NCBI GenBank assembly: GCA_008973525.1
Contig: WACJ01000405.1
Span: 1,860,001-1,924,000, forward strand
Source of the DNA: Stenopsyche tienmushanensis
Taxonomy: Eukaryota > Arthropoda > Insecta > Trichoptera > Stenopsychidae
DNA: 64,000 bases
Direction: 5' to 3'
Part shown: one piece after another, positions 1 to 9,253 of the stretch
How positions within the stretch are numbered: position 1 is the stretch's first letter
Layout of the letters: the number at the start of each line of letters is the position of its first letter
Notes under the pieces: generated by a model
Databases searched by the model: none
The model's input: the letters and a program-made list of their open reading frames with translations, nothing else
Told to the model about the DNA's origin: nothing
Position numbers and translations under genes: made by a program

Positions 1-390
1 TGTTGACAATTAAATAATTTCTCTTTCCGAGAAACACACTGCCGCCGAAGAAGGTTATGCTTGCGCAACGCATCTTAAATATCGCATGTCTGCGATAATT
101 GCATTCGAAGAATTTGTGTGCATTTTTTGCGACTTCCCGCTGCACTAATATGCAACCAGGCACTGTCACAGAGCAATGCACCAATGCAAACATTAAAATC
201 ATTTAAAAAATCATAACAAGGTACGGAAATGTGGCGTTTGTGCAGTATTTTTTTACGCGGTTTTGTTCTTTAGTCGTGGCTTTACAATATGCATATAATT
301 CCGCTTTGTGTTTTCAATGAATTTAAATAACACCCTACTTGTAAAGACTTTTCGCCAGAAATCATCTTTAGCAACGAGGATTTGGGACGG
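1..390. other. Unassigned AT-rich sequence
   Basis: No coding signal, repeat match within the window, or RNA gene is seen here. Short open frames on both strands have no recognisable motif. Confidence 0.5.
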
Positions 391-545
391 ACTTTTGGAT
401 GAATGATTTGGGACGATATCGACGACATTTGGTTCCAAAAGGACGATGCTATTTTAAGTCGCAGGTCTATGTATAAACCGCAATCGATGCCCTTAAAGTC
501 AACTGTCCTTATTGAAATACCCTGCATTTGGAGGATCGCAGAAAA
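391..545 (+). pseudogene. Tc1/mariner-superfamily transposase C-terminal scrap
   Basis: Plus-strand translation reads DDIWFQKD and, after a short deletion and frame change, a stretch like KSQVYV..IDALKVN. This is the pattern of the third-D region and C-terminus of IS630/Tc1/mariner transposases of the type whose C-terminus reads 'WPPRSCDLTPLDYFLWGY...'. The minus-strand relic at 5030-5350 is a longer copy of the same kind (it has ISQVCVYKQQTIHVLKIN). The part between the two motifs, including the catalytic residues, is missing, so it is dead. Confidence 0.5.
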
Positions 546-584
546 ATGGTTTCACATTGTGTTCATTAACTATTCACTCATACA

Positions 585-774
585 TCTAATATATAAAAAA
601 ATAATCTTTGTTTGTTCGTATGTGATGCGCTGCCATACCATTCTTCAGATTGCGATATAACTTTGTCAACTTATTGTTTATACTTGTGGGAATAACATAA
701 AGTAAAAATATTGTTTGTGTACGCAGTTTGTTATGCGAGACGTGGCATTGCAACGCATGCCGGGTAATCACTAG
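585..774 (+). mobile_element. Short non-autonomous Helitron (190 bp)
   Basis: Begins with TC (TCTAATATATAAAAAAATAA) directly after a host A and ends with CTAG before a host T, the A-to-T insertion rule of Helitrons. Just inside the 3' end is the hairpin GGCAT-TGCAACGC-ATGCC, then CGGGTAATCACTAG. The same 3' end occurs at 41443-41471, and the 5' part matches reverse copies at 12600-12734 and the copy at 29229. No Rep/helicase coding, so non-autonomous. Confidence 0.8.
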
Positions 775-959
775 TTTCTTATATAAATGATCGTATTCAA
801 ATAATTATACCCCCATAAAGTTCATGTTCTCAAAGTACCAAAGATGATGTTATCTTAATAAATTCAGTGGATGCACCTATAAATGGACGGTGATCTGGGC
901 GATGACACATACGCTGTATCAAGGTTCACTGTGGTGTTAATGACTGAATTTGAACTGTA

Positions 960-1095
960 ATTTATTATTGTGCATCGTAGACATCCGCCGTGAGCTCTTT
1001 TTGAATTGTTTTTTGGACTCTTTGAGTTGAAGTGACACATCGTCTTATCACCCATTACGACGATGTGGAGTCGGTGTTTCATTCTATGGTGTCTC
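960..1095 (-). pseudogene. Mariner transposase fragment (first catalytic D region)
   Basis: Minus-strand reading gives VMGDKTMCHFNSKSPKNNSK, aligned with the mariner signature T-G-D-E-T-W-V-...-Y-H-...-P-E-S-K-K-Q-S. The D of GDKT is the first of the three catalytic aspartates. The second and third aspartate regions are absent. Upstream (rightward) the reading is cut by the insertion at about 1100. Confidence 0.65.
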
Positions 1096-1099
1096 CCAA

Positions 1100-1750
1100 T
1101 AAAAACCTGTGGGTGGAGGGGAAATTCTGCGCCCGTGGATAACAGTTGAAAACCTTGAGGTAATGATGTAGAGTAGAGATGGTCGTAAGCAGCCTCGTCG
1201 GTTTGCTTGTTAAATGTTGCTAGCCCAAGTAACATGAGTTGGGTGCGCAGCCCTACCCTATGCTGTGTACCCGTAAAATGGAATGTGGAACTGTCGATTA
1301 CAGAAGGAGCAGGAGGACTCTGTGCAAAAAGCGACACCACTATTCTCAACAGTCCAGTGCATATAAGGGAGAATGGTTATGGCTGTTTGAACGGCGACTC
1401 GTCTCCGTGGTATGAGGAAGAAGGAGCCCCTGCAGTCTGTCATCTGCTGCAAATTGAGTGACCTTGCGTAGTAGTTCCTTTCCACCAGTCTTTCTGTGGG
1501 AATCTCGCCTCCTTTCAGTGGGCGCCTGGATGCTCTGTACATAGTATTTATCGGAAAATCAAAGAGCAGTGGAAGATACTCCTGTGTGGCTAGTTCGAAA
1601 GGCATTTGGAACAGTCCGCACAGTAGTGCAAGGCATGGAATCTTGAAGAGTCCAATTATACCATTAAGTTCTGTCTGTCCGATCTCAACTTCTCCCTTCT
1701 GTGCAAAATTATCCACAAATTCACGCGCGGGGGGGTCATACAATTTTGAC
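1100..1750. repeat. Insertion inside mariner transposase, shared with 57385-57960
   Basis: Roughly 650 bp splitting the mariner transposase between the region LHRREKL and the GDKT motif. Clear sequence similarity by eye to 57385-57960, which sits at the same position of another copy of the same mariner, and partial similarity (about 1490-1640) to 61322-61510. A minus-strand open frame of 177 codons covers most of it but I recognise no domain. Origin unknown; it was already present before the two copies separated. Confidence 0.6.
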
Positions 1751-1754
1751 GGTA

Positions 1755-1860
1755 TTTCAGTGTGAGCATTCTGGGCACCCATCTCGCACACAACTTCATA
1801 TAGCCATGTTTTTCTGACACAATATCACCACGGGTAGGCTTGAACATCGTGGACGAGAAA
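1755..1860 (-). pseudogene. Mariner transposase fragment (N-proximal half)
   Basis: Minus-strand reading has GDIVSEKHGYMKLCARWVPR followed by ML, the conserved K-L-C-A-R-W-V-P block preceding the catalytic domain of mariner transposases. Matches the plus-strand copy at 28984-29040 (GDIVSEKFGY). Truncated by the R1-type sequence to its right. Confidence 0.7.
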
Positions 1861-1869
1861 AGGCGGCGA

Positions 1870-2450
1870 GACAAAGTCTAAACATTGTACACCTGAAACA
1901 GACCTGAAAGTCCAAATAAATGCAGCGAGGCACCTAAAAAACAATTAAAGTTGGTAACTCCACTTTATCAGCTGAGAAAGCAGATGGAATTCTGACGGAT
2001 CCTATTGGCACCAAAAGGTGGGATTGAAACGCGACAATTGCCAATTGGGAACACAGCTGGTTTGAGTTGGCTCACGGTGGTAACCTGTGGAATTTATTTG
2101 GCTCAGTCTCATCTTGCCTGAAGCTAAAATGGGTTGAACCCGATCACTGGACTTCCCAGTTCCTAACGGGGCATGGCCGTTTTGCGGTATACCTGGCTAG
2201 AATGAAAATAAAAGATAATTCAGACTGTGTGTGCGGAGATCATGGACGCGGATCACGTTCTGTGGTCGTGTTTGGGCATGTCGGCCGAGGGACAGGCGCT
2301 CCTGTGCCATGTCAGGGGTCATTTTTTTGGACCACTTGGCCACAGGGACTTGGTGGCTAGCCCCGGTGCCTTTTCGGCATTTAAGGTTTTCTGTTATAGT
2401 TTCGGAGCCAAATGCGCATTGGACAGATACTATTTTTAGCATCAGGTCCT
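1870..2450 (+). pseudogene. R1-clade LINE ORF2 C-terminus, frame-broken
   Basis: Plus-strand translation shows WTSQFLTGHGRFAVYLARMK, then CVCGD, then in another frame MDADHVLWSCLGM and FGPLGHRDLVASPGAF. This is the post-RT tail of R1-clade non-LTR retrotransposons: the LTGHGRF motif and a C..C..H..C zinc-knuckle-like block ending in H-V-L-W-x-C. One frameshift lies near 2225-2235. Best preserved homologue in the window is at 58060-58530. Not functional. Confidence 0.75.
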
Positions 2451-2977
2451 TTCTCATAACGTGTTACTACGGGTTGACCATATCCTTATCTCAACGGGAC
2501 GACAGACAGGAGAGAGCGGAGCGCGCGATGACCTTTCCATCGGAAGAATTTACTGTGACTGAACAAAATGGCCGACAAACACGGAAGATGTTTAAAATCT
2601 CAGATTTTTACAATGATGTTGGTCTTATAAGATCAAAACGCGTCACTTAAAACATGTTAAAATTTCGAATATATTTAATACACGAGCTCGAACAAAATTA
2701 GAACCAAAGAGGCATCGGCGTAAAATAGCTGCTATAAGATTAATAATTGTATGTATTTCCCCTTTTTTTACACGACACGGAAATATAATTGGCATAATAT
2801 ATATGATAATGAACGGAAAAGGAGGCAGAAAATTATCCGGAAATTGATGGAAGAACAAGGATACACGTGATATAATTATGTACCCGAATGTTTTCGCTTT
2901 TACGGAAACAAAAATAATATTTTCGGTCAAGATTGAATATAGCAGCTGTTCATCGAGTTGTGCTCATCTGCCACGGC

Positions 2978-3623
2978 TAGGGAATCCAATCCAGAGCCAA
3001 AATTTCGATCCTGGGATTTCGGGATTGCATTAGACCATCCCGGCTTAAATTACCAATAAGTTCATTTGTTCAATGCACACTCAGACTCCACACTCGTTGG
3101 AGGTATCGTCTAAAACTAAACTAAACTAAAACTCGCAAAATTCTCGATTTCCCGACAAATTATTTATTTCCGTCACTGCAGATGAATATTTATAAACTAT
3201 AATACTTTGATGTGATTCGTAATTATATTACGGAGGAATACAAAAAATCTGAACCCCGTATCTATTATATTTCATAAAGATACTCCCATTATTAGAGTCG
3301 AGGTGTAGTAAATACATCACCGGTAGGGAAAGGTAAATATAACAATTTGAAAAACATATATGTTCTGAATATATGTATACATAGATTAGACAGTTACTGT
3401 CCCTAGACGCCGCCTAAGCTCGTCAATTGGCAGTTACGCCACTGTTTCCAAGCGTCCAGATTTCAGCGGGAGTGTTTCGATTTAGTAGCCTTCAACGTGC
3501 TGATGAGGCGTACAATTTCTGTTAGATAAAAATTTCAATCCTGTTTTTTTCGGGATTACGTTGACTAATGCCGGGATTCATGAGCACCCAAAACTGTCCG
3601 AGATCCCGGGATTGGATTCCCCA
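2978..3623. mobile_element. Non-autonomous hAT element (646 bp)
   Basis: Terminal inverted repeats TAGGGAATCCAATCC and GGATTGGATTCCCCA differ at one position, and are flanked by 8-bp duplications GCCACGGC (2970-2977) and TCCACGGC (3624-3631), 7 of 8 matching, as expected for hAT insertion. Internal sequence from about 3080 to 3610 matches 18330-18820 over most of its length. That second copy keeps the hAT dimerisation domain in minus orientation; here it is lost apart from a scrap near 3090. Confidence 0.8.
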
Positions 3624-4390
3624 TCCACGGCAGAAGGTGGCGCTCTCATCCTCATTGTTTTTATAAGGTATGATTTTTCATCATAACCGTGATCAACAAA
3701 CCGCAATATGCAAATGTTGTGATTTTTATAACATTAAATTGATGGAAATCACCGCAACGTTTTGTTTAAGCAATTCCATTATGCAAATTGATAGAGGGGT
3801 GTGAGTGATTGGTAACGCGATATAAATGTAAGCCCTGCCTTCGGAATTTGATGGTTGTTTTTATAGCAAATTTAAAATTGAAATTCGTTATTGTTGCCTC
3901 GAAAGCAACACGGAATTTAATTAAGACACACAAATTGATCGAAAAATATATGAATCCAGGCGAAAAAGCATTGAATTGTGCAAGAAACACAGAATTTATA
4001 TGAACGTTTATCAGATTTATTGTATCACTGCGGGGAATTAAAAGCTTAAATAAAAAACGTTTCGTGGCGGAGTCTCACACAAAGAGACAGATTTATCTCA
4101 ATGGCGTTTTTACGACTCAAAACGGATAAAATGTCAACTTTATAGACAATAACGATATCAAGAAACTCAAGTAAAAGCACTCGAACGAGGAAAGTTTTGA
4201 TCCCACGAAATTTGACAGAGTTATTAATGGTTTTTTGAGCCGTTAAAAAAATTTACATTCTACGACGATATGGATTCCATTAATCTCGAACAATTAACAT
4301 CTGCTTGCAGTGAAGACAAGAAAAAGCTGCGTTGAAAGAATACATTCGATCGGCTTAAAATAAGCTTAGACAATCGAAAAATGTCCCAAT
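3624..4390. other. Unassigned AT-rich sequence
   Basis: Short opposing open frames at 3766-4003 have no recognisable motif. No repeat partner seen in the window. Confidence 0.4.
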
Positions 4391-4391
4391 A

Positions 4392-4590
4392 TTAGGTGCA
4401 TCGAAAAGTCTTTGCCGATTGTATAACAACGAAAGAATTCATTTTTTCATTTTTATCTACAAAATATAATTTCTCTGATTTTTTCAGTCGGCTTATGTGT
4501 TTATGGGGTTGTGTTGCAGAAACACTAAATTGTTCCTGATTGATTCTCGGCGTTTGACTCAATTTTTTTCCCTTTCCAATTGCTGACAAT
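4392..4590. mobile_element. Single mariner-like terminal end
   Basis: Starts TTAGGTGCATCGAAAAGTCT, resembling the terminal repeats of the element at 20591-21712 (GCGCATCGAAAAGTATTCGC). No matching opposite end was found nearby and no transposase coding could be read, so this is a solo end fragment. Confidence 0.45.
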
Positions 4591-4734
4591 ACACATCTGC
4601 AGTTATTGTTTCGCCAGGTTTCATAAACTCACAATGAAAAAAATATCCTTAAATATCCCACCATTATCCCGCTGTTAATCTGAGCACATTTAATTCACCA
4701 GATTAATAGCGATATCTTCCGTCCCTCTTCTTAT

Positions 4735-4852
4735 GGAGACATTGCCCTGTGTCTAACCGGTCCGCCTTTCAGACCGCTGACACTTCGAATGAGCGCCTTG
4801 CGATCGGACGCCATGCCCGGACATGTCCACAGAACGATTATTTAGGGAATGT
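4735..4852 (-). pseudogene. R1-clade LINE C-terminal fragment
   Basis: Minus-strand sequence contains the conserved block running from CGTTCTGTGGACATGTCCGG through GGTCTGAAAGGCGGACCGGT. It matches 58268-58365 and the scraps at 11840, 24550, 44300 and 61585. About 120 bp only; frames are broken. Confidence 0.6.
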
Positions 4853-5029
4853 TTCAACGAAAACGGGATGTCGTCCAGTCCCATTTTAAAGCTCAAATGA
4901 TCAAAGACCTTATAGATAAACTGAAGTGATCAGATCAGTGAGTGATCATAAAACGCAAAAAAATACTTGGGTCATAATTTTAGAACGCTCGATTTTTAAA
5001 TAAATAAATAGATTTAAATATGCAATATA

Positions 5030-5350
5030 ACGTCGTTAAAATGTCCGCCGCAGCTTTGCTCGATGGCACGTATTTAGTTGGTCTAATTTTTAACGACTTT
5101 GTCGCATAAATCTGGTTTAATTTGCTGGATGGCGTTCATTATGTTGATTTTGAGGACATGAATTGTTTGCTGTTTATACACACAGACCTGCGATATAAGA
5201 TAACCCTAATATAAGAAGTCTAAAGGCGTTAAATCGTACCATTTCGGTGGCCAGTTTACGTTGCCGCCGTGCGAGTTAACAGTGTCTTCAATTTGCTCGT
5301 GCAGAATGTCCATCGTGGCACGCGCTGTGTAGCACGATCTGTAACGCTCG
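5030..5350 (-). pseudogene. Tc1/mariner-superfamily transposase, C-terminal third
   Basis: Minus-strand translation runs RSCYTARATMDILHEQIEDT, then VNWPPKWYDLTPLDFLY, a stop, then GYLISQVCVYKQQTIHVLKI. The H-T-A-R and D-L-T-P-L-D blocks hold the second and third catalytic aspartate regions of this transposase type. At least one in-frame stop replaces the usual W after D-F-L. Extends rightward as a poorly conserved open frame to about 5459. Confidence 0.65.
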
Positions 5351-5359
5351 CCGAAACGT

Positions 5360-6100
5360 TTTTATGTACTCTACTAAACAATAAATTTGATGTTTTGACA
5401 AAATGTCCGCTATAATCTAACAAATTCCAATCATCCCCATAGATAAGGTTGCCATCCAATGTTATTGTGCTGTGTTTTTTCAGCCCCTGCTGTTAATTTC
5501 CAAGCGAAACATCCACACGGTAATCTATCTTCATGCGACGATACCCTAATTAAATCATGCCCGGCTCAAATATTAGCTTTATCCTTATTTTTAAAGCCAA
5601 GACACGGCGGACGTGCCTTTCGACACGCAATAAAAACGGGCGAAATGGACGGACCACCGCCCCTAATTCGATTGCCCGACACGTGTAATTAAAAGCTCAT
5701 CAAACACAACCCCACCGTTTGATCTGTTATGATATTAAGGGCATTCTTAACCATAAAAAGGTCACCTTTGAAGTTTTTCAGAGAGCACATGTTACGAATA
5801 CCCTTCATTTTTGAGTCTGACAAGAAAATAGTCTCCGGGGACTTGGCGAGATCAAAGAGAAATTTCACCCCCGTGGACAGACGGAATGATTTGAATATCA
5901 AAGACAATTGTCCGAGCAAATTTTTTTAATGCCGAAGGACGAAGAATATAATATTTAATAAGTTGTAACGACGAGGTCCCTCTGAGTTTCGTTTTTGTTC
6001 TCGAATTTCGTTTGCGAAAATATTCGCATCTAGTGTGCTTTGATAATTGAAGCAAAACTTTGCCGGATTTATGTGATTTTTTAAAAAATATAAATTGTGT
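5360..6100. other. Unassigned, moderately GC-rich, several small open frames
   Basis: Plus frames at 5459-5692 and 5729-5929 and a minus frame at 5689-5919 overlap and have no recognisable domain. The stretch 5500-5700 contains CACGTG, CAATAAA and several TAATTA-like words and could be regulatory, but this is only word matching. Confidence 0.3.
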
Positions 6101-6106
6101 ATTTAC

Positions 6107-6179
6107 CTCAATCTCTTTTTCGACGTACAGCGGACATCTTTCTTCCAGGCGTCGATGATCGGCACACAAAGTCATCTGC
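6107..6179 (-). CDS. Candidate isolated internal exon, unknown gene
   Basis: Minus strand: polypyrimidine-rich acceptor TTTATTTTTATTCCAG precedes 73 bp that end at GAG followed by donor GTAAAT. Read with one leading base the exon encodes QMTLCADHRRLEERCPLYVE followed by KEIE, a compact, charged, protein-like sequence that stays open to the donor (phase 2 in, phase 0 out). I do not recognise the family. Neighbouring exons were not found in 1-9 kb, so it may belong to a long-intron gene or be a relic. It lies downstream of, and on the same strand as, the Tweedle gene. Confidence 0.4.
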
Positions 6180-7370
6180 CTGGAATAAAAATAAATTGTA
6201 GAGCAATGATTGAGGATCGCTGTTTGTCATGGCACTAATAATAATGTATTGTTATTTTAATATTATTCAAGACGTACTATTGCTAGGCATTTCATACGAA
6301 ATGGACCAGAAGACAATGGACATGGGTGACAGTATTGATCTCATGATACTAACGAAAGTCTATTGTTATTATAAGTACTTGCCATATAATTTAATTTTAT
6401 GCTAAAATATTTTTTTGTGCGATAATAAAATAAGTTTGAAATTGTTATTTTTTTGTAAACTCAGCCGTGAGACCGAAATGTGATCAAAACTTTTTTGTGC
6501 GGTAGATGCGTTCCGCAGAAAATCGCACAAAAAAAACTATGACTTACATAGAAAAAGTGAAGATGTGTTCCATGGATTTTTAAAACCGCATAACTTTGAA
6601 ACAGCTATATAATATATATCCAAAATCGCATAAAAAAAGTTAATACAAAAAACAGAAAAACAATAATGAAAAAGTAGCATTTTTGGTAGTATTTAAAGGT
6701 CGTCTTGCATTATTGGTAAAATGATAAGGACGTCTGATATTTGGCATCTCAGATGCCAGACATCCACTAGAGAAATACTAATTATTTTAATTATAAACTA
6801 TAATCGCTGTATGATAAAGATGTCACTATAGTCCATAAATCCAAAAATGGCAACTGTTTAAAAAAAGTCAGCAAAGTAATTTTTTGGTCTTATTTTGTAC
6901 TCTTAATGAAATTAAAAAAATATTCTTTTAAAAAACCGCATAACTTCGAAGTCGCACAAAAAGAGGTTTGAGTGTATACTCATAAATTGGATGATATTAA
7001 AAGCATCTGGTAAAACCGGTATTTTTGTCATCACAAAAACTAAAGAGAGTAAATTTGAGTTAAATTAAATGAATATAGAATTTGGATTCAACATATTGAT
7101 ATACAATCAACCCTTTTATAGCGTCGATATAGGAACCGTACTATATAAGTAAAACGTTATAGAAAATTAGGCACTCATACAATATTTGTACTTGTTGAGT
7201 TTGTGCATTTGAAATTATCTCGTTTTCGAGTTTAAATTGTGATTTGATCGATAAAAGGCAATGGTTTTTTTTGAGTCAGATATCCCTTTTTATTCATACA
7301 CATCAACATCAATTAAAAAGATATTTCTTTGTGCATTAATATAACATCGAAGTAATTGATTTTGAATCGG
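6180..7370. other. Unassigned AT-rich sequence
   Basis: Low-complexity A/T tracts with several scattered copies of the words CGCACAAAAA and AACCGCATAACTT (near 6470-6960), suggesting decayed repeat material. No coding evidence. Confidence 0.4.
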
Positions 7371-7530
7371 AGGCAGAGATGGGCGTTTTACGCCTCATCA
7401 CACGTACATCGACGGCAAGGTCTTGCTGTAAAGGTACCCCTACACCTCTAAATATTTTCAAAAGTGATCCATATTGTTTCATTTTTAACGCCGTGCTTCT
7501 ATTTCTTATACAATATTATTATTTATTTGG
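7370..7530 (+). repeat. Dispersed repeat family A, left part, interrupted by mariner
   Basis: Contains TCTTGCTGTAAAGGTACCCC, TTTTTAACGCCGTGCTTCTA and a tail TATACAATATTATTATTT, shared with 14800-14950, 41960-42090 and 30990-31080. The match stops where mariner sequence starts, and family A sequence resumes after it at about 8290. Confidence 0.65.
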
Positions 7531-7531
7531 T

Positions 7532-8185
7532 GGTCTTCTTCGAATCGTAAGTTGGGTACTCTATGAGAATATCCAACGTAAACGATCTTGGACCATGGGT
7601 ACAGAAGCTTTAACTGTAGCTAAACCTGGCCTACATCCAAAAAATGTTTTGCTATGCATTTGGTGGGACTGGAATGCGGTAGTCTATTATGAGCTACTTC
7701 AGCAAGGTAAAACGATCAATTCAACAAAATATTGTTTCCAAATAGACAATCTAAAGGATGCAATTGCCAGAAAACGGCCAGAATCAGCGAACAGACGATG
7801 TGTATTTTCATCACGATAACGCCAGGCCTCATGTGTCTTTGCTCGTCAGAAATAAATTATTATCATTTGACTGGGATGTTTTACCTCATCCTCCATACTC
7901 TCCAGACATTGCCCCTTCAGATTATTATTTATTTCTTTCAATGAAAAACTCTTTACGTGGTAAAAGTTTTAATTCAAAAAATGATATAAAAATGTACCTT
8001 GATCAATATTTTGCCTACAAACCTGGGAAATTTTGGCAAGAAGGCATTATGAGGCTTCCGGAGAGATGGAGAAAGGTAATAGAACAGAACGGATCATATA
8101 TTATTCAATAGGTTTTGATGTAATACAAATTATTGTTTATTTTTTTTCTTTATATAAAAACGAAAATAAATATGGGACACCCTAA
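7532..8185 (+). mobile_element. Mariner element, 5'-truncated, with frame-broken transposase
   Basis: Right terminal repeat TATGGGACACCCTAA ends at 8185 followed by TA, the mariner target. Transposase frames in order: WVLYENIQRKRSWTMGTEAL, LLCIWWDWNAVVYYELLQQG, then in another frame FHHDNARPHVSLLVRNKLLS and PPYSPDIAPSDYYLFLSMKN. The D of HDNARPH and the D of APSDYY are the second and third catalytic positions, 34 residues apart as in mariners. The frame changes near 7770-7810, and the N-terminal third with the left terminal repeat is missing. Same family as 17269-18070 and 30160-30740. Confidence 0.85.
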
Positions 8186-8284
8186 TAGAAAGCCACATGA
8201 ATCAATTATGTACTTAAAACACTATTGTATCGATTGGCACAAATTTATCGATTACAAGCTTTAGAAAATATTTTATTATTAAAA

Positions 8285-8425
8285 CTGAAGGCACACATGT
8301 GTATTGTTTATGTTTATGCGAAGAAATGAACGAATATTGTGTGCTATCAACAGTGTTAAGGTTCATTTATTGATATACAATCTTGATTAACGCTGCGTGG
8401 TTCTGAGTGGATTTGTGTGCATAAC
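8285..8425 (+). repeat. Dispersed repeat family A, right part
   Basis: Holds ATGCGAAGAAATGAACGAAT, GTGCTATCAACAGTGTTAAG and CGCTGCGTGGTTCTGAG, near-identical to 42105-42200, 18930-19030 and 14970-15060. It is the continuation of the part at 7370-7530 beyond the mariner. Confidence 0.7.
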
Positions 8426-8429
8426 TTTT

Positions 8430-9060
8430 ATTAAATTTCATAGTTGTCCATTTAATGGTGAAAATATGTTATTCGCGAAATTTGTAAGTAAAAGCGGAAA
8501 ATTTCAAGGACTGTCGGTGAAGATTGATTGGAATAGTTTCTGCGGTATCTCTTTTGACGATGTGTTCAAAGGCGAAATTAATATTTATAGGGCGAATTTT
8601 ATTAGCAGATCGATCGAATGTCGTTTTTAGAAAGCACACATTTTGTCCCCATATTTTAATTCGGAAGAAATGGAACAAGAGGTCACGGTGCTGTGTATTC
8701 GATGCAGATGGAGCTCCAAACAGGAGTTGAAACAAGACGAACACCAGGACATTTTGGTCGCCGCGTACGAACGAGTGTTGACATTTCGTGTGCACCATTT
8801 ATCACATTTCATAATGAGTTTCTCTTTTCCATGGGTGATCCACCATCTTTTCGACTCTTGCTCCGTTTGATCGACCGAAGCATTCTCGTCGATCTCGTGC
8901 TTATTCTCGATCGTCGACGATTGAAATCCGAATGTAATTCAATATGTGTGCTTTTTCGCAATCGAATTTCCGATGTAATTATGCTGCTTGGGAATGAAAA
9001 GTGGAAAAGAAACGAGGAAATCAAAGACAAACGAATAGAAATTATATTCATATATTTATT
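8430..9060. other. Unassigned, overlapping long open frames on both strands
   Basis: A minus frame of 109 codons (8469-8798) and a plus frame of 125 codons (8693-9070) overlap. Neither has a signal peptide, a recognised motif or splice context. GC content is slightly higher than the surroundings. It lies just beyond the poly(A) side of the Tweedle gene; I make no call. Confidence 0.3.
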
Positions 9061-9088
9061 CATTATATGAATCGTGTATAAAAAACAG

Positions 9089-9094
9089 TTTATT
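9089..9094 (-). promoter_or_regulatory. Candidate poly(A) signal of the Tweedle gene
   Basis: AATAAA on the minus strand about 160 nt past the stop codon of the Tweedle gene. A second AATAAA follows at 9055-9060. Either could serve. Confidence 0.5.
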
Positions 9095-9253
9095 TACATT
9101 TTTTACAATAAATGCTTATCGATATCATGCAATTTCCGTTGTGTGGTGGTACGGATTTTTTGCTATGATCGCTTTTTTCGATCGAAATTTGATACAATTT
9201 AGATTATGTCAGGTACGTTGGTGTTACGATTTTCGATCTAGATTTGAGCAGAT

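Larger units (their letters stand above)
860..2600 (-). mobile_element. Composite: mariner (minus) with internal insertion plus R1-clade LINE 3' end (plus)
   Basis: Order along the plus strand: mariner transposase middle (about 960-1095, minus), an unrelated insertion (about 1100-1750), mariner transposase upstream part (about 1755-1860, minus), R1-clade LINE C-terminus (about 1870-2450, plus), then the mariner family's outer region (about 2500-2600) containing the minus-strand version of TTTGTCGGCCATTTTGTTCA. The same order, in a related copy, occurs at 57170-58860. The mariner family recurs at 28735, 36270, 51425, 52725 and 57170. Exact joints were set by eye. Confidence 0.7.

Noticed and set aside
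1258..1791. 177-codon minus open frame as a host gene
   Set aside because: It crosses the mariner/insertion joints in a non-transposase frame, has no domain, and the corresponding frame is broken in the sister copy at 57.4-58.0 kb.
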